From Gammaproteobacteria bacterium (GTDB lineage: Bacteria > Pseudomonadota > Gammaproteobacteria > SZUA-152): a DNA stretch of 44,896 bases. Positions 24,901 through 37,182 of this stretch are shown here, piece after piece. Within the stretch, counting starts at the first letter, position 1, and each line of letters starts with the position of its first letter. The notes beneath the pieces are model-generated. The model was not told where the DNA came from. It searched no databases and saw only the letters and a program-made list of their open reading frames with translations. The translations under genes were made by a program, and so were the position numbers. Location: the NCBI GenBank assembly GCA_021647505.1, contig JAKIUN010000028.1, positions 1-44,896 on the forward strand. Direction: 5' to 3'.

Positions 24901-27900
24901 CGTCGTTGTCGTAGTCCGCCTGCCCGGAATCCGCGCTGGTCTCCACGGCATCGGCGAGGCCGTTGTTGCCGACAGAGAAGCTGACATCGATACGGCCATC
25001 GTTGTCAGCGTCGAGAGTGGCCGGATCAGTAATGCCGGACTCCGTCAGGTCGAACAGGCCGTCGTTGTCACTGTCGAGATCGAGGTAATCGGCGATGCCA
25101 TCTGCGTCGCTGTCGACACCGGCATTGCCTTCAACACTGTCAGGGATGCCGTCGTTGTCGCTGTCGAGGTCAATACTGTCGACCATGCCGTCACTGTCAG
25201 TGTCGCTGTTATCGCTGTTATCGCGGTAATCCGGGATACCGTCACCATTGTTGTCGGTGACGGGCAGGGGACTGGCGGCGAGGGTGTCGTCGAGGCCATC
25301 GTTGTTGGCATCGGTGAAACCGTCGATCAGGCCATCGCCGTTGGTATCGCTGCCGCCGGCTTCGATGAGGTCATGGATACCGTCACCGTCGCTGTCGAGG
25401 TCGAGGTAATCGGGGCGGCCGTCACCGTCGGTATCGATACTGGCATCGCCTTCGACGCTGTCGGGGATGCCATCGTTGTCCGCATCGAGGTCGGCATTGT
25501 TGCCAATGCCATCACCGTCGAGATCGGCACTTTCACCGCTGTTGGTCGGGAAGGCATCGCTGGTGTCGGGGGTGCCGTCGTTGTCGGCATCGAGGTCGAG
25601 GTAATCCGGTGTACCGTCGCTGTCGGTGTCGATGAGAGTCAGGCCGGCTCCGGGGGCAAGGCCGTTGGCGCCGATACTGGGTGTACCGCTGCCGAGGATA
25701 CCGTCGTTGTCGGGATCGTTGCCACCGGCCTCGGTGACGTCGAACAGGCCGTCGCCGTCGCTGTCGAGATCACGCTGGTCGGCAATGCCATCACTGTCGG
25801 TGTCGATGGGGCTCAGGCCGGCGCCACTGGCGAGGCCATTGGCGTCGACGCTGGGCGTGCCGCTGCCGAGAATACCGTCATTGTCGCCATCGTTGCCGTT
25901 GGCCTCGCTGATATCAAACAGGCCGTCATTGTCACTGTCGAGGTCGCGATAGTCGGCGACGCCATCGCTGTCGGTATCCGCCACGGTGTAGTCGATGGTG
26001 CCGCTGTCGGCACTGGTTTCCACGATGTCGGCGAGGCCGTTTGTGCCGAGGGTATTGCTGCTGTCGATGCGGCCATCGCTGTCACCGTCGAGGGCGGTGG
26101 GGTCGGTGATACCGGATTCCGTGAGGTCGAACAGACCGTCATTGTCGCTGTCGAGATCGCGGAAATCGGCGATGCCGTCGCTGTCACTGTCGGTGTTGGC
26201 ATCGCCTTCGACGCTGTCAGGGATACCGTCGTTGTCGCTGTCGAGATCAAGACTGTCGACCACGCCATCGCCGTCGCTGTCGCGGTTATCACGGTAGTCT
26301 GGGGTGCCATCATCGTCGCTGTCGGTGACCGGCAGGGGGCTGGCGGCGAGGGTATCGTCGAGGCCGTCATTGTTGGTGTCGGTAAAGTCGTCGACCCGGC
26401 CGTCGTTGTCAGCGTCGACGCCACCCGCTTCGACGAGGTCGTAGATACCATCACCGTCGCTGTCGAGGTCGAGATAATCGGGCATGCCGTCACTGTCGGT
26501 GTCAACGCTGGCGTCGCCTTCGACGCTGTCAGGGATGCCGTCGTTGTCACTGTCGAGGTCGAGAGTGTCGATCACGCCGTCACTGTCGCTATCGCTGGCG
26601 GCGATGTACTGGGTGGTGCGGCTGACCGCCTGCCCGTTGCTGTCGAGCTGATCCTGGTAGCTGATGTCGATGGCATCGCCATTGCTGGTATTGAGGGTGC
26701 CATCGTTGGTGGTGCCGGTGCTGGCGTTGTCCGCCGTGGGCAGGCTGCCGCTGAATATCCCGCTATTGGGGCCGGTCTCGGTGAGGGTAACTTGTTCGAT
26801 TTCGCCGCTGCGGTCGTTGGTAGTCTGGACGATGATGGCTTCGGCGATACCGGGCAGGAGGTTGAGATCGGCATCGGTCACGGTGATGGCGATGGACGCG
26901 CCAACGAGTCCCGTAGCGGGCGCATTAATGTTGCCATCGGTACCGGTGAGCAGGGCATCGGAGCTGCTGATGGCCGTCAGGGCTGTTTGCGACGAGGTCA
27001 GTCCGTAAACATAGGTATCGATATAACGCTTATCGCCGAAACCCGAGCCGGTAAAGTTGCCCCAGGTATGTCGGCCTGCGGACGTGGAGGAGAGCGCACC
27101 GTCGGGCAGGGTCGTGGTACCGCCGAGGTAGGTTGCGTCATCCCAGTAGACGAGGGTATCGCTGGTGCTGCCATCGCTGTTGGCGAGGAAGATGGTAAGA
27201 CCCTCGGCGGACGGGCCGCCGCTGGTTTCGGCATCGCGGGCGATGAAATGGTATTCGCCGAGGCGCAATTGCAGGTGTGCGCGGTAGGTACCGTTGACGA
27301 TGGGGTTGAGCGCCGCATCGCGGCCGTTCCAGGGGATCTGGTTGAGGCCGACGCTGGCATTGCCGAGCAGGAGGACATCATTGGCGCTATAATTGCCGTC
27401 GCTGTTGGTATCGATGGTGATGGCGTAGGTGCCGGCGACGTCGGTGGTGAATTCGAAGTTGCCGTTGTCTTGCACGCCGCTGGTGACCTCGGGGCTGATG
27501 GCGTAATCCTGGCCATCGTTGTCGATGAAACGGAAATCGCTGATCAGCGGTGGATCCGTGGGGCGTAGTTTTGCCACCACGGGATAGCCGAGGTAAATGG
27601 GGAATTTCGGGGTGACGCTATTAAACTGTTCGTCGACACTGTAGCCGGAGCTGGGGGCATCAACACCCTGGTCATTGGCGACGATATCGTAGACGTTGCC
27701 TGAAAATTTGTTGAGATCCAGCTTCCAGACGTAATGGGTTGCCGGGCGACCGCCGGGGACGAGGGCATAGTAATCGGCATCGGTGGCGCCGGATTCGGCG
27801 AAGGTGCCGGTATCAAAAGTCCATCGGTGACTCCACAGGCGACCGCTTGCCTGTGTGGGGTCGGGATTGGTGGTGGAATCAGGGGTCACGGTAATATCAA

Positions 27901-28306
27901 AACGGCGCAGGATTCTCCGATCACCGCCGCTGGAGCCCGTGTTGTCGATCTCTACCCGGTAGGCTCCCGTGCTGAGTGTGGTGTAACGCATAGGGTTGGT
28001 CAGCGTTGCGCTAAACGGGTCGTTGCAGGCGATATTGCCTGTGCTCAATTCCTGATTGTATACCGGGTTGCCATCGGGGCTGAATATTCGCGCCCGGACA
28101 TTGTGCGCATCAAGATCACCACACAGCGATACGTTGATGACTTCGCCGGCGGTGAGAATATCGACGTAGAGCGGGACATTCGTGCTGTTGAATTCATACA
28201 GAGGCTGATTCATTCCGGCCTGATAACTGCCTTCGGCATGGGCGAAATGGCTGGCAAACACTGCCATGACGGCAAAACCGGTTATGGTGAACTGACGGAT
28301 ATGCAC
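21995..28306 (-). CDS. Giant secreted TSP3-repeat protein with JDVT-CTERM-like sorting tail
   Basis: 2103 residues from the GTG at 28306, preceded by AAGGAA at 7 nt spacing. The next residues are [20 protein letters not shown], a signal peptide ending AHA. Upstream in-frame codons as far as 28498 lack signal features. Residues 25-570 form a non-repetitive beta-rich head (including [20 protein letters not shown] and an export-protein-like region with VYWDD). Residues about 570-2050 are a long array of acidic loops such as [16 protein letters not shown] and [20 protein letters not shown], i.e. TSP3-type calcium-binding repeats, arranged in larger modules. The C-terminus has [18 protein letters not shown], a hydrophobic stretch, then RRR and 9 more residues. 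This is the Cys/TM/basic plan of JDVT-CTERM signals. The role is probably a surface or matrix protein; its partner is unknown. Confidence 0.88.
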   Translation of the reverse strand: MHIRQFTITGFAVMAVFASHFAHAEGSYQAGMNQPLYEFNSTNVPLYVDILTAGEVINVSLCGDLDAHNVRARIFSPDGNPVYNQELSTGNIACNDPFSATLTNPMRYTTLSTGAYRVEIDNTGSSGGDRRILRRFDITVTPDSTTNPDPTQASGRLWSHRWTFDTGTFAESGATDADYYALVPGGRPATHYVWKLDLNKFSGNVYDIVANDQGVDAPSSGYSVDEQFNSVTPKFPIYLGYPVVAKLRPTDPPLISDFRFIDNDGQDYAISPEVTSGVQDNGNFEFTTDVAGTYAITIDTNSDGNYSANDVLLLGNASVGLNQIPWNGRDAALNPIVNGTYRAHLQLRLGEYHFIARDAETSGGPSAEGLTIFLANSDGSTSDTLVYWDDATYLGGTTTLPDGALSSTSAGRHTWGNFTGSGFGDKRYIDTYVYGLTSSQTALTAISSSDALLTGTDGNINAPATGLVGASIAITVTDADLNLLPGIAEAIIVQTTNDRSGEIEQVTLTETGPNSGIFSGSLPTADNASTGTTNDGTLNTSNGDAIDISYQDQLDSNGQAVSRTTQYIAASDSDSDGVIDTLDLDSDNDGIPDSVEGDASVDTDSDGMPDYLDLDSDGDGIYDLVEAGGVDADNDGRVDDFTDTNNDGLDDTLAASPLPVTDSDDDGTPDYRDNRDSDGDGVVDSLDLDSDNDGIPDSVEGDANTDSDSDGIADFRDLDSDNDGLFDLTESGITDPTALDGDSDGRIDSSNTLGTNGLADIVETSADSGTIDYTVADTDSDGVADYRDLDSDNDGLFDISEANGNDGDNDGILGSGTPSVDANGLASGAGLSPIDTDSDGIADQRDLDSDGDGLFDVTEAGGNDPDNDGILGSGTPSIGANGLAPGAGLTLIDTDSDGTPDYLDLDADNDGTPDTSDAFPTNSGESADLDGDGIGNNADLDADNDGIPDSVEGDASIDTDGDGRPDYLDLDSDGDGIHDLIEAGGSDTNGDGLIDGFTDANNDGLDDTLAASPLPVTDNNGDGIPDYRDNSDNSDTDSDGMVDSIDLDSDNDGIPDSVEGNAGVDSDADGIADYLDLDSDNDGLFDLTESGITDPATLDADNDGRIDVSFSVGNNGLADAVETSADSGQADYDNDGNPDSPRDSDGDGIADFRDRDTDNDGIPDVTEAGGADPDNDGILGSGTPGVDGNGLASGAGLALIDTDGDGTPDPRDLDSDNDGTPDAGDAFPTNSVESADTDGDGIGNNADLDADNDGIPDSVEGDDSIDSDGDGKPDYLDLDSDGDGIYDLIEAGGADSDNDGRVDGYTDANNDGLDDVLAATPLPLTDSDGDGTPDYRDNRDSDDDGVVDSLDLDSDNDGIPDSAEGGTGVDSDGDGIPDYLDLDSDNDGIADLIESGISDPTTLDSDNDGRIDTSNPVGDNGLADAVETAADSGQPDYNGDGNADAPRDTDGDSAPDYRDLDADNDGRNDIREAGGTDTNGDGQVDNPVDTNGDGFDDTLATTPLPDIHIDSDGDGIPDYRDNDDLDNDGIADAMDLDDDNDGIPDVTEGDGAVDTDGDGVADSRDLDSDNDGLFDLTESGISDPATLDGNSDGRIDSSNTAGTNGLADVVESTADLGAINYTVADTDGDGIEDFRDRDSDNDGIPDVTETGGSDPDGDGILGIGTPVVDNSGLTAGAGLNPVDTNDNGTPDVRDLDSDGDGITDIIEAGGTDADSDGRVDGFTDANTDGLDDNLAANPLPLPDSDNNGIPDYRDNGDLDNDGIPDADDLDTDNDGIPDSIEGGASDDTDSDGIPDYRDLDSDNDGLFDLTESGISDFTTLDTNGDGRIDNTNPVGANGLADTVETTVDSGIINYTVADTDNDGIDDYRDLDSDNDGIPDVTESSRNNPDNDGLIGTGTPPVDFNGVASGSGTTAPDNDNDGVPDYRDLDSDNDGITDVVEAGGTNSNGDARQDATGDTNSNGFDDGVETTPLPRHDTDGDGTADYRDLDSDNDGIPDLSESGAFDRDRNGRVDDFNDTNGDGLDDELLGNVPNLPDSNGNGIADYRDPATAKQPKIVRTGLRGLGGCTLSPGATVDPLLPLLVLIALLSLWRRRSTRNDFNTP
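21998..22114 (-). other. C-terminal sorting signal (JDVT-CTERM-like) within the giant protein
   Basis: The last 39 residues begin with [13 protein letters not shown], in which Cys2067 is the likely processed and lipid-modified or cleaved residue. [13 protein letters not shown] follows as a membrane helix, then a triple-Arg anchor. This three-part plan (Cys motif, helix, basic end) is that of myxosortase-type signals. The GGCT...DP.LPLL pattern agrees with the JDVT-CTERM model as I remember it. No second copy of the tail is present on the OmpA/TSP3 protein. Confidence 0.75.
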
Positions 28307-28689
28307 GGTGTGGTTCCTTATCCAAAGCTGTGTTTCTAACTGCGAAACCGTTGCCAAGATTTTTGGCAGGAATCTGAGCTCTGTGGCCGATACAGTGACG
28401 CCATAGGCGTTATCAATCCGTGAATATGTGTACTCCTGTAGAGCAGATCCGAGACTATCATCATCCCCACTTCGTATATAGGGGTGACATTTCTGCACAT
28501 TCTGCGAACTATGTCGCGGTGGCTGGTCGTCGACAGGCTTGAAAGGGGGAGTCTACCGCGCAAGCCGGGTGACCCATGCGCCGGGATGAAACGCAAGACT
28601 GTTCAGTCGCCGCTGGTTTGCTAAACTCCGCCTTCGCCGGGCAGCGTTGCCGTGGCCACTTTCATTTTTGGAGTCATGCCGGAATATCC
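28307..28689. promoter_or_regulatory. Divergent intergenic region between the giant TSP3 gene and tex
   Basis: About 380 bp with no credible gene. It must hold the promoters of the reverse giant TSP3/OmpA unit and of tex. I found no strong palindrome or consensus promoter. A TTGCTAAACT string at 28618-28627 may be a -10-like element for tex, but I do not rely on it. The proximal part (28307-28480) is more AT-rich than the rest. Confidence 0.4.
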
Positions 28690-31011
<2,322 letters not shown>

Positions 31012-31012
31012 G

Positions 31013-31289
31013 TGGGGCGGGGAGACTATCCAGGGCAAAACCAAATCCCTGTTTCAACTTTTCTCCGACCCCACTCGCCTGCGCTGCCTGCTGTTGATGC
31101 AGGCGGAAGGTGAGCAGTCGCCGCCAGGAGCAGTGGATCTATTACCCATTGCACCCTGATCTGCCTGTGTGGGCGCGGGAGGTGATCGATATCACGGCAG
31201 CCGGGATGGAGGAGCAATTGCCCTTTGTCAATGATTGTGTGGTGCTGGCTGCTATGACCAATCGCCCGAGTATGGATGGTTGTGTCTGA
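31013..31289 (+). pseudogene. arsR-like regulator remnant with internal deletion
   Basis: One frame gives GKTKSLFQLFSDPTRLRCLL...MQAEGE, the N-terminal helices of an ArsR/SmtB repressor. After about 31115 a different frame gives RQEQWIYYPLHPDLPVWARE and VIDITAAGMEEQL, ending in a TGA at 31287-31289. That is the wing/dimerisation end of the same family. The recognition helix and metal-binding region between them, some 30-40 residues, are missing, and the frame changes. No start codon precedes the first part; the expected position reads ATC. The gene directly precedes a truncated arsC, as in an ars operon. Confidence 0.75.
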
Positions 31290-31320
31290 CTCGAAAGTTA
31301 TATTTAAAGAAGGAAACACC

Positions 31321-31530
31321 ATGAATCTGTTATTTCTCTGCACTGGCAATGCCTGCCGTTCACAAATGGCCGAGGGCTGGGGGCGCCGGTTCGGTGGTGA
31401 CTGGCTGCAAGTACAGTCGGCGGGTATCGAGGTGCACGGTAAGAATCCGCGAGCCATCGCCGTGATGGCGGAGGCGGGCGTGGATATCAGCGGCCAGGAA
31501 TCCACCACGGTTAATCCGGATATTTTTTGA
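31321..31530 (+). pseudogene. arsC: Truncated thioredoxin-type arsenate reductase (arsC)
   Basis: The 69-residue product starts MNLLFLCTGNACRSQMAEGW, containing the CX5R phosphatase/arsenate-reductase loop (CTGNACR). It continues SAGIEVHGKNPRAIAVMAEA as in thioredoxin-coupled ArsC, which reduces arsenate to arsenite. Intact members are about 130-140 residues with two further catalytic cysteines. Here the frame ends after QESTTVNPDIF, so the second half with those cysteines is gone. The start and first half look intact, so loss is by deletion. With the broken arsR upstream it marks a dead ars operon. Confidence 0.8.
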
Positions 31531-31543
31531 AAAGAGGCGGGCT

Positions 31544-32053
31544 ATGAAATCATTGCTGCTGTTTCGTCATGCCAAGTCCGATTGGGATAATCTGGAATTG
31601 AAGGATTTCGATCGCCCTCTCAACCAAAGTGGCGATAAGGCCGCCAAGCGCATGGGCCGTTGGATGAATGAGAACGGCATCCGGCCGCACTGGACTGTCT
31701 GCTCCACGGCGCACCGGGTGCAGCAAACCTTGCAGGGTCTGCGTGGACATCTTGTTATTCCCGATGCGCAAATAAATCATCAAGACTGCCTTTATCTGGC
31801 CAGTGTCAGCACCCTGCTGGAGGTCATGGCCCTGTGCCCTCGGGACGGAGGGGCAGTGATGCTGATGGGTCACAATCCGGGGCTTGAGGATCTGCTCCTC
31901 TATCTTTGCGGCCCCGGTCTGCCGTTGTCGGACAAGGGAAAGCTGATGGCCACGGCTACGTTGGCGCAGGTACATCTGCCGAATGACTGGCAACAACTCG
32001 CCCCTCGGTGCGGCAAGCTGCAGCAGATCATTCGCCCCAGCGAAATCGATTGA
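31544..32053 (+). CDS. sixA: SixA-type phosphohistidine phosphatase
   Basis: Histidine phosphatase superfamily. The motif LLLFRHAKSDWDN gives the phospho-accepting Arg8-His9, and LMGHNPGLEDLLLYL carries the second catalytic His, as in SixA. SixA removes phosphate from histidine-containing phosphotransfer proteins. Expected supporting residues KDFDRPLNQSGDKAAKRMG and VCSTAHRVQQT are present. 169 residues is normal. The ATG at 31544 follows GAGGCGGG by a few bases and lies 14 nt after the truncated arsC; the two are probably not functionally related. Confidence 0.9.
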   Translation: MKSLLLFRHAKSDWDNLELKDFDRPLNQSGDKAAKRMGRWMNENGIRPHWTVCSTAHRVQQTLQGLRGHLVIPDAQINHQDCLYLASVSTLLEVMALCPRDGGAVMLMGHNPGLEDLLLYLCGPGLPLSDKGKLMATATLAQVHLPNDWQQLAPRCGKLQQIIRPSEID

Positions 32054-32106
32054 ACCCGGCACTGCCACCTTGCGGTGCTGTTACGGTGTCACGGAAAGAT
32101 TTTACT

Positions 32107-32132
32107 TAAAGTCTCCACAACCCTGCCGCTAT
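32107..32132 (+). promoter_or_regulatory. Possible sigma-28 (FliA) promoter of the first chemotaxis transducer gene
   Basis: TAAAGTCT (32107-32114) and GCCGCTAT (32125-32132) resemble the FliA consensus TAAAGTTT / GCCGATAA, separated by 10 instead of 11 bases. Chemotaxis receptors are typical FliA targets. If it is real, transcription starts after 32135, and a start codon at 32131 would be excluded. Confidence 0.45.
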
Positions 32133-32178
32133 GCGTACCGGAAGTCTATTGGTCGAAACGTTTGAGCGGAGAGCTTGT

Positions 32179-33438
32179 TTGAAACACCGTCACCTGGATG
32201 TGCTGCTGGTTGTGCTGTTGGGAATAGCGTTTGTGCTGCCGTCACTGGGCATGCTTGAGGGCCGTCTGGCTTGGGGTTTGGCGGGGTGGGGCTTATTGCT
32301 TGCATTGGGTGTGGGTGGCTACCTGGTCTTTATGCGTCGTGCCGCCAAGCGTGATTTGCGGAGCATTGTTAGTCAACTGCTGGCTGGTGAGCGGATTCAC
32401 ACCGCGCAACGCTACACTGATAGCAAGTCGCTTGCGATGGAACTGAATCCGCTGCTCTCGACCTGTGACGAACAGATTACTGAAATCGCCTCATCGGCCA
32501 GCCGGTTGTTGCCCATTTCCCGGGAACTGGCCGACAGCTTTATGTTGATCAAACAGAAATCCCAGATGCAGAACCAGTATGGCAACCAAGTTGCGGAGTC
32601 AGTGACCGAGCTGGAAGGTCTGCGCCAGGCTGTCCATTGCCAGAATCAGGATATCGGCACGGCGGTTGATGAAGCGGTGGAGGGGGCGGCGCAGTCCAAA
32701 ATGTCCGTCAGTCGAACCGAGCAGAGCATGCGTAAGCTGGCCGAGTCGACGGATCGTGCGGCGAATCAGATTGATGTGCTGGCCAACGTCAACAAGGAGA
32801 TTGTCGGCATCACCCAGGCTATTACCGAGGTAGCGGAGGCGACCAATCTGCTGGCGCTGAATGCGGCCATCGAGGCAGCGCGGGCAGGTGAGCACGGGCG
32901 GGGTTTTGCCGTCGTCGCCGATGAAGTACGGCGTTTGTCTGCCCAGACTCAGGAGGCCACCACGCAGATCCGTTCACTATCAGATTCCATCAGTAACGAA
33001 TCGACACGTACCGTGACACAGATTCGCCAGACACACGATGACTCACTGACGACCCTGGATCAGATGTCGCAAACCTCCACGGAGATTGAGCGAATTTTGT
33101 TGGCGGTACAAAAGATCAAGCATTTGTCGGATGAGATGATGGAAGCAATGGTGCATCAGGAGCAGGTATCGAACGTTGCCCATGGCTATGTTCAGTCTCT
33201 GGTGAACTTGAATTCCAGCGTGGTTTCAGCCAACCAGACACAGGCGGTATCGGAGACCGACTTGCAGAAGCTAGGCATGTTTCTGCGTAAAAAAATCGAA
33301 CGCTTTGAGACCAGTAAGGATGGCTGGGATGAGTCACTGCGCTCCAGGGAAGGTCGGAATCCTGACCGGCAGTCGGAGGGTGATCGGGTCACCGATTCGT
33401 CAGCGACTGCCGATTCTGGAGAGGTAGAACTGTTTTGA
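32179..33438 (+). CDS. Methyl-accepting chemotaxis protein with no periplasmic sensor
   Basis: About 419 residues from the TTG at 32179 (GGAGAG 5 nt upstream). An in-frame ATG at 32131 would lie inside the possible promoter. Two closely spaced membrane segments occupy residues about 7-55, leaving almost no periplasmic loop. The cytoplasmic part has the MCP hairpin tip [20 protein letters not shown] followed by [20 protein letters not shown], which contacts CheA and CheW. No recognisable sensor domain lies between membrane and hairpin (residues 60-180), so the ligand is unknown. The C-terminus is a polar tail without the CheR pentapeptide. Confidence 0.85.
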   Translation: MKHRHLDVLLVVLLGIAFVLPSLGMLEGRLAWGLAGWGLLLALGVGGYLVFMRRAAKRDLRSIVSQLLAGERIHTAQRYTDSKSLAMELNPLLSTCDEQITEIASSASRLLPISRELADSFMLIKQKSQMQNQYGNQVAESVTELEGLRQAVHCQNQDIGTAVDEAVEGAAQSKMSVSRTEQSMRKLAESTDRAANQIDVLANVNKEIVGITQAITEVAEATNLLALNAAIEAARAGEHGRGFAVVADEVRRLSAQTQEATTQIRSLSDSISNESTRTVTQIRQTHDDSLTTLDQMSQTSTEIERILLAVQKIKHLSDEMMEAMVHQEQVSNVAHGYVQSLVNLNSSVVSANQTQAVSETDLQKLGMFLRKKIERFETSKDGWDESLRSREGRNPDRQSEGDRVTDSSATADSGEVELF

Positions 33439-33670
33439 GGAATATCATCAAAAAAATAAAGACTGGCGGGTTGTTGAAAAGCGCCGTGTTTTAGCAGGCT
33501 GTTCAGGTATTGCGCCAGTCTGCCGATGTTTTCTTAACCCGGCATCAAAAGATCCGGGAACGGTACACGTTCCTTTTATTAATGGGGCTTGGAGGGTGCT
33601 CGAACAGTAACACCCTCTAGCCGTGTTGGCCAAATATGGAGAAGGCCTCTAGGCACCGAGGAGTCGAAGG
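33439..33670. other. Intergenic region between the two chemotaxis transducers
   Basis: No gene is evident. GTCGAAGGATG at the end supplies a good ribosome-binding site (GAAGG) for the next gene. A GTTGAAAA...GCAGGCTGTTCA string at 33472-33507 resembles remnants of insertion sequences seen elsewhere, but it is too short to assign. I found no convincing FliA-type promoter. Confidence 0.35.
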
Positions 33671-35257
33671 ATGAAAAAAAATCTACCCATTACCCATGTT
33701 GAGAAAACCTTTGGTGATAACGCCAATATCCTTTCCACGACTGACTTGAAAGGGGCGATCACCCATATCAATCCGGATTTCATCGAGATCAGTGGTTTTG
33801 ACGAAGGCGAACTGGTCGGAAAAAATCACAATACCGTGCGCCACCCGGACATGCCGCCGATGGCCTTCGAGGATTTATGGAAAACGGTTAAGTCGGGCCG
33901 TTCGTGGATGGGCCTCGTCAAGAATCGCTGTAAGAATGGTGATCACTACTGGGTCAATGCCTACGTTACGCCCATTATCAAGGATGGCGAGATTGTTGAA
34001 TATCAGTCGGTTCGCAGTAAGGCGAGTACGGAGGAAATCGAGCGCGCCGAGCGACTCTATGCGAACATCAATGCCGGTAAGTTTCCCCGTTGGCTAAAGC
34101 GCCCACCGATGGCCTTTCGTTACAAACTGATCTTTGCCTTTCTGCTATTGCAAATGGCTACCCTGGCGATTCCCGTTGCCATAGCGGGCCTTGATGTGGT
34201 GACGGCGCTAATCAGTTTGTTGCCGGGCTTGGTCATCCTGGGCCTCTTTCATGTACTTGAAGTTCGCCCTCTGTGTAACGCCTTCGCCAAGGCCCGTTCG
34301 GTCTGCAACAATCCGCTTGCCCGCCACATATTTACCGGTCGTCAGGACGAGGCGGGTCAGATTGCGTTGGCGCTGAAATATCTGGAAAAAGAGGCCAATG
34401 GTATCGTTGGACGCATCGCAGATTCATCGTTGAGCATTTCTGGTTTTGCCGATAAGTTGATGGCTTCCATCGAACAGAACAAGACCACCATCGACAGTCA
34501 GCACATCGAGACAGACTTGGTCGCCACGGCGGTGACAGAGATGTCCGCCAGCATTCAGGAAGTCGCCAGCAATGCGCAATTGACGGCGGAATCGGCTACT
34601 CGGGCCAACACCGAAGTCAACAACAGCAAGCAGGTGGTGAACCGTACCATGGAGGCTATTCACACCCTGGCGGACGATGTGGAGCAGGCCAGCGAGGTGA
34701 TCCGTAAGCTCAACGAAGACAGTGATAAGATTAGTAGCGTGGTCAGTGTTATCAGCGGCATTGCCGAGCAGACCAATCTGCTGGCCCTCAATGCCGCTAT
34801 TGAGGCGGCGCGCGCAGGCGAGCAGGGTCGAGGTTTTGCGGTGGTTGCCGATGAAGTCCGTACACTGGCTAATCGTACCCACGATTCTACACGCGAGATT
34901 CAGGAAATGATCGAGCATCTGCAGACCGGTGCCAGTCGTGCCGTAGGAGTCATGAAAAAGAGCCGGCAGCAGGCCGACAGCAGTGTCGAGCGTGGCGAGG
35001 AAGCCGTGAGTTCGCTGAATGCCATTACCGATGCCGTGGCCACTATCAATGACATGAGTGTACAGATCGCCACGGCGGTAAAAGAGCAAAATACCGTTGC
35101 CCAAGAGGTTAGTCAGAATATCATCAACATCCAGCAATCATCGGAAATGAGCGTTGAAGGGATCCAAACCAGTGAAGAAGCCAGTACCTCCATGGCGGCC
35201 AAGGCCCAGGAAATGAAGATGCTGGCGGCGCAATTCTGGGACAAGCGCCGTACCTGA
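33671..35257 (+). CDS. Aer-like methyl-accepting chemotaxis protein with N-terminal PAS domain
   Basis: 528 residues. An N-terminal PAS domain (about residues 20-115) includes [40 protein letters not shown] and [19 protein letters not shown], strings typical of the FAD-binding Aer energy-taxis sensors. A hydrophobic hairpin follows at about 150-195 ([20 protein letters not shown]). The MCP signalling domain holds [20 protein letters not shown] and [20 protein letters not shown] near residue 370. It probably reports redox or electron-transport state to CheA. The C-terminus has no CheR-binding pentapeptide. The promoter was not identified; the ribosome-binding site is good. Confidence 0.9.
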   Translation: MKKNLPITHVEKTFGDNANILSTTDLKGAITHINPDFIEISGFDEGELVGKNHNTVRHPDMPPMAFEDLWKTVKSGRSWMGLVKNRCKNGDHYWVNAYVTPIIKDGEIVEYQSVRSKASTEEIERAERLYANINAGKFPRWLKRPPMAFRYKLIFAFLLLQMATLAIPVAIAGLDVVTALISLLPGLVILGLFHVLEVRPLCNAFAKARSVCNNPLARHIFTGRQDEAGQIALALKYLEKEANGIVGRIADSSLSISGFADKLMASIEQNKTTIDSQHIETDLVATAVTEMSASIQEVASNAQLTAESATRANTEVNNSKQVVNRTMEAIHTLADDVEQASEVIRKLNEDSDKISSVVSVISGIAEQTNLLALNAAIEAARAGEQGRGFAVVADEVRTLANRTHDSTREIQEMIEHLQTGASRAVGVMKKSRQQADSSVERGEEAVSSLNAITDAVATINDMSVQIATAVKEQNTVAQEVSQNIINIQQSSEMSVEGIQTSEEASTSMAAKAQEMKMLAAQFWDKRRT

Positions 35258-35403
35258 GTAAGGCATGTGCACGCTCCTTAACGACTGTATCAAGCCTGTT
35301 TTTCATGTGTATCTTGTAATCTGAAGTCACGGACTCTGGTGTTAGCGCATGTCTTGTGCTGTCAGGGCAATAATGTGTGTCATCGTGCTTGTTTTGTTGC
35401 TGG

Positions 35404-35892
35404 CTATTGATCAAGCAAATCCTCGATTCTTCTTTCCAGCTTGGCTTCGTCGCTTTTGCGGAATCCTAAATGGGTGCTGACGATATTGCCCTCACGGTCG
35501 ATAAGATAGCTGGTGGGCATGGCGCTGACCTTGTAGCTCTTTGCGACACTGCCTTTGGCATCGTGGGCGATGATGAAACCGGGCTTCATTTGCTGGGTAA
35601 ACCTTTCTGCCAGTTGCCGATTACGATCAATGCTGATGGCCACGATAGTGAGTCCATCATCGCCATATTGCGCCTGCATTTCATCCATCCATGGGAATGA
35701 TTTTCTGCACGGCGGGCACCAGGTGGCCCAGAAGTCCAGATAGACGACCCGGCCTTTGAAGGCGGAGAGGTTGATCTCACCGTTATCCGGCAGGGTTGGC
35801 AGGGTGAAGTCGGGTGCCACTTGCTGGGCGGAGACGCTCAGCGGCAGGACTAAGAGGACTACGGCCAACAGGAAGGGAAAGTAGGGTCGCAT
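35404..35892 (-). CDS. TlpA/ResA-family periplasmic thioredoxin
   Basis: 162 residues. An N-terminal signal peptide (MRPYFPFLLAVVLLVLPLSV, cleavage near SAQQ) sends it to the periplasm. The thioredoxin fold carries the redox motif WCPPC (Cys59 and Cys62) within VVYLDFWATWCPPCRKSFPW, and the cis-Pro segment SAMPTSYLIDREG near residue 127. This is the layout of TlpA/ResA-like reductants that serve cytochrome c maturation or other periplasmic disulfides. It is read opposite to the flanking genes, so its partner cannot be inferred. Intergenic space upstream of it holds no obvious operator. Confidence 0.85.
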   Translation of the reverse strand: MRPYFPFLLAVVLLVLPLSVSAQQVAPDFTLPTLPDNGEINLSAFKGRVVYLDFWATWCPPCRKSFPWMDEMQAQYGDDGLTIVAISIDRNRQLAERFTQQMKPGFIIAHDAKGSVAKSYKVSAMPTSYLIDREGNIVSTHLGFRKSDEAKLERRIEDLLDQ

Positions 35893-36168
35893 GGGCTTGG
35901 GATCTCCGGGCGTGCGATAGCTTTGTGATATTTGAGGGTGATGATTGTCTGTCGTTGTATCCCGTCGGGGACTTTTGTTGGACTGCGACGAGATGGTTAT
36001 GTTACCGCAGTTTGAGGGCTGCTTCGGGATGTGTGTCTCGTCTTGATATGCATACAGTTCAGGACACTACACTAGTGTAGGGGATGGCGGGGGACGGGGA
36101 TAGCTGTCAACCTAGATCCAAAAAATGGCCGGAAGTAGAGGGTAGAGAGTGGAAATGAAAGGTGTGAA
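35893..36168. promoter_or_regulatory. Divergent region between TlpA-like gene and msrP with a CTAG palindrome
   Basis: About 275 bp without a gene. The only marked structure is a perfect 14-bp palindrome, CTACACTAGTGTAG, at 36067-36080, which could be a regulator site; its CACTAGTG core resembles the repeats at 6476 and 8573. A GAAATGAAAGG precedes msrP. Confidence 0.45.
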
Positions 36169-37125
36169 ATGTTGATCAAACGTCCAGCGGATATCAAATC
36201 CCATGAGATTGCCGAGCCTGCGCTTTATCGCGACCGACGCCGTTTTTTGCAGCAGGTAACATCCGGTGCGGCGCTGGCCTTTGCCGCCGGGACTTCGAGT
36301 CTGCTCATGCTCGCCGAAGCAGTTGCTGGACGCAAACTGGATTATCGCAAGAATCCGCAGCTTTCCATCGATAATCCGCCGAATTCACTCAAGGATATCA
36401 CCCGTTATAACAATTTCTACGAGTTTGGTACCGGTAAGGAGGATCCGGCCAAAAACGCCCATACCTTACGAACCGAGCCGTGGACGGTGCGCGTGGAGGG
36501 GGAAGTGGAAAAACCGGCCGATTATCACCTCGAAGATCTGATTAAGTCCTCTCAGCTGGAAGAGCGTATTTACCGTTTGCGCTGTGTGGAGGCCTGGTCG
36601 ATGGTGATTCCGTGGGTGGGGATTCCATTGGCGGATCTTATTAAGCGGTTCAAGCCTACGTCACGGGCAAAATATGTGGAATTCACTACCCTGCATGATC
36701 CCGGGCAGATGCCCGGGCAACGGCGTGCAGTGCTGGATTGGCCTTATGTGGAGGGATTGCGCATGGACGAGGCGATGCATCCGTTGACGATACTGGCCGT
36801 TGGTCTCTACGGTGAAGTCCTGCCGAACCAGAATGGTGCGCCAATTCGCCTCGTGGTGCCGTGGAAATATGGCTTCAAGAGTATCAAGTCTATCGTCAAG
36901 ATTCGTTTTACCGAGACGATGCCAAAGACGAGCTGGGCGCTGGCCGGGCCTTCAGAATATGGTTTTTACGCCAATGTGAACCCGGCGGTGGATCATCCGC
37001 GCTGGAGCCAGGCCAAGGAACGCCGCATCGGTGAGTTTCTCAAACGCAAGACAGCGATGTTCAACGGCTATACTGACGAGGTGGCAGGGTTGTATACGGG
37101 CATGGATTTGCGGCGGAATTTTTGA
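36169..37125 (+). CDS. msrP: Protein-methionine-sulfoxide reductase catalytic subunit MsrP (YedY)
   Basis: Periplasmic molybdoenzyme that repairs oxidised methionines in proteins. The N-terminus contains the twin-arginine Tat signal [20 protein letters not shown] (about residues 21-40). The molybdenum-ligating cysteine lies in [15 protein letters not shown], at about residue 139. Further family strings are [32 protein letters not shown] and [11 protein letters not shown]. 318 residues is normal. The ATG at 36169 gives [13 protein letters not shown] as in homologues. The next gene, msrQ, follows at about 57 nt, so the pair is complete. Confidence 0.95.
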   Translation: MLIKRPADIKSHEIAEPALYRDRRRFLQQVTSGAALAFAAGTSSLLMLAEAVAGRKLDYRKNPQLSIDNPPNSLKDITRYNNFYEFGTGKEDPAKNAHTLRTEPWTVRVEGEVEKPADYHLEDLIKSSQLEERIYRLRCVEAWSMVIPWVGIPLADLIKRFKPTSRAKYVEFTTLHDPGQMPGQRRAVLDWPYVEGLRMDEAMHPLTILAVGLYGEVLPNQNGAPIRLVVPWKYGFKSIKSIVKIRFTETMPKTSWALAGPSEYGFYANVNPAVDHPRWSQAKERRIGEFLKRKTAMFNGYTDEVAGLYTGMDLRRNF

Positions 37126-37182
37126 GGAGGCCCTGGTCGATTTATGCAGAAGTGGCCGCTCCTACCCGTGTGTTGATTGCCT

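Noticed and set aside
22130..26600. Regularly spaced repeats that could suggest a CRISPR array
   Set aside because: The repeats are in frame, encode DxDGDG loops and differ in length and sequence. No constant 24-40 bp repeat with unique spacers exists.
23783..27568. 1261-residue forward open frame opposite the giant TSP3 gene
   Set aside because: It is a Val/Ala/Gly-rich mirror of the acidic repeat codons and has no domain or ribosome-binding site. The repetitive GC-biased codons of the real gene keep the antisense frame open.
33471..33510. GTTGAAAA...GGCTGTTCA as an insertion-sequence remnant
   Set aside because: Too short, without terminal repeats or a transposase fragment to confirm it.
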